This document shows, one piece after another, positions 12,054-12,628 of a DNA stretch of 12,628 nucleotides (position 1 is the stretch's first letter; each line of letters starts with the position of its first letter). Source of the DNA: Eubacteriales bacterium (lineage in GTDB: Bacteria > Bacillota_A > Clostridia > Christensenellales > Aristaeellaceae). The position numbers and the translations under genes are program-made. Under the pieces are notes generated by a model that did no database searches, had not been told where the DNA came from, and saw nothing but the letters and a program-made list of their open reading frames with translations. The stretch lies in NCBI GenBank assembly GCA_028692205.1, contig JAQUXV010000019.1, positions 3,940 to 16,567 of the forward strand. The letters run 5' to 3'.

Positions 12054-12628
12054 CTATTTCAGCAGCTTTTTCAAGTCCTCCACCCGGTCGGTCTTTTCCC
12101 AAGGCAGGTCAAGGTCCGGACGGCCGAAATGGCCGTAGGCCGCCACCTGCCGGTAGATGGGCTGCCGCAGCTTCAGCGTGCGGATGATGCCGGAAGGGCT
12201 CAGGTCGAACAGCTTAAGCACCTCGCGGCTCAGCTCCTCATCGGTCAGCTTGCCGGTGCCGAAGGTATCCACCTGCACGCTCACAGGCTGCGCCACACCG
12301 ATCGCGTAAGCCAGCGCCACTTCGCAGCGCTCCGCCAGCCCGGCGGCCACGATGTTCTTGGCGACGTAGCGCGCGGCATAGCAGGCAGACCGGTCCACCT
12401 TGGTGGGGTCCTTGCCGCTGAACGCGCCGCCGCCGTGGTGGGCGTATCCGCCGTACGTATCCACGATGATCTTGCGGCCCGTGAGGCCCGTATCTCCCGC
12501 GGGGCCGCCCAGCACGAAGCGCCCGGTGGGGTTAACGTATATCTTCGTTTCCGCCGTCATCAGCTCCGCCGGAATCACCTTGCGGATCACCTCGCGCTCA
12601 ACCGCTTCCCGGATCGCCTGCTGGCTGA
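12054..12628 (-). CDS. metK: S-adenosylmethionine synthetase, C-terminal part (5' end beyond the window)
   Basis: Makes S-adenosylmethionine from methionine and ATP in the cytoplasm. About 190 residues are visible; the family is usually about 390-400, so this is the C-terminal half and the frame stays open to the window edge. The GTG at 12590 is internal, since upstream residues ([14 protein letters not shown]) continue the family sequence. Conserved blocks: [21 protein letters not shown], and the glycine-rich signature [19 protein letters not shown] with the P-loop-like stretch and the lysine and aspartate used in ATP and phosphate binding. The C-terminal AAYGHFGR also fits. It uses the methionine made by the operon at 1928-8017 but is on the opposite strand with its own terminator, so it is regulated separately. 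Confidence 0.96.
   Translation of the reverse strand, partial: SQQAIREAVEREVIRKVIPAELMTAETKIYVNPTGRFVLGGPAGDTGLTGRKIIVDTYGGYAHHGGGAFSGKDPTKVDRSACYAARYVAKNIVAAGLAERCEVALAYAIGVAQPVSVQVDTFGTGKLTDEELSREVLKLFDLSPSGIIRTLKLRQPIYRQVAAYGHFGRPDLDLPWEKTDRVEDLKKLLK

Overview
The window looks like a piece of a GC-rich Bacillota (Clostridia-type) chromosome, probably an anaerobe. The basis is strong AGGAG-type ribosome binding sites, hairpin-plus-T-run terminators, acetyl-type methionine biosynthesis (MetA plus MetY), and a methionine synthase that lacks the C-terminal reactivation domain. I cannot name a genus. GC-richness is judged by eye.

Layout. Positions 1-1776 hold the 3' part of uppS (undecaprenyl diphosphate synthase) and a complete cdsA (CDP-diacylglycerol synthase). 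A GC-rich hairpin terminator closes this block, and a near-consensus promoter follows at once (1865-1893). From there to about 8017 runs a methionine operon: a methionine-rich leader peptide, an intrinsic terminator, metY, metA, metF and metH. Next come two small membrane-associated genes with their own promoters: a GtrA-family protein (8272-8757) and a membrane-anchored FMN-binding-domain protein (8833-9357). About 570 bases without a gene follow (roughly 9420-9990). They contain a 74-77 bp imperfect tandem repeat, a 128-base inverted-repeat structure and a good promoter. Then come an ABC exporter ATPase and its ABC-2 permease, overlapping by 4 bp. At the right edge, metK (S-adenosylmethionine synthetase) is convergent on the minus strand and cut off by the window end.

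How the genes work together. MetA acetylates homoserine; Glu111, the family marker for acetyl-CoA use, is present. MetY replaces the acetate with sulfide to give homocysteine. MetF makes 5-methyl-tetrahydrofolate. MetH moves the methyl group to homocysteine through cobalamin. MetK converts the methionine to S-adenosylmethionine. Nearly the whole path from homoserine to SAM therefore lies within 10.5 kb.

The most interesting signal is the metY leader. A well-placed ribosome binding site starts a 20-residue peptide with methionine at positions 1, 3, 5, 7 and 10. The peptide is followed by RNA that can fold in competing ways and by a clear intrinsic terminator 55 bases before metY. This has the layout of a classical ribosome-stalling attenuator, but one that reads methionine. 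In Clostridia, SAM riboswitches and T-boxes are the usual methionine controls, and I see neither here. The second region of interest is the repeat and rod-like inverted repeat upstream of the ABC exporter.
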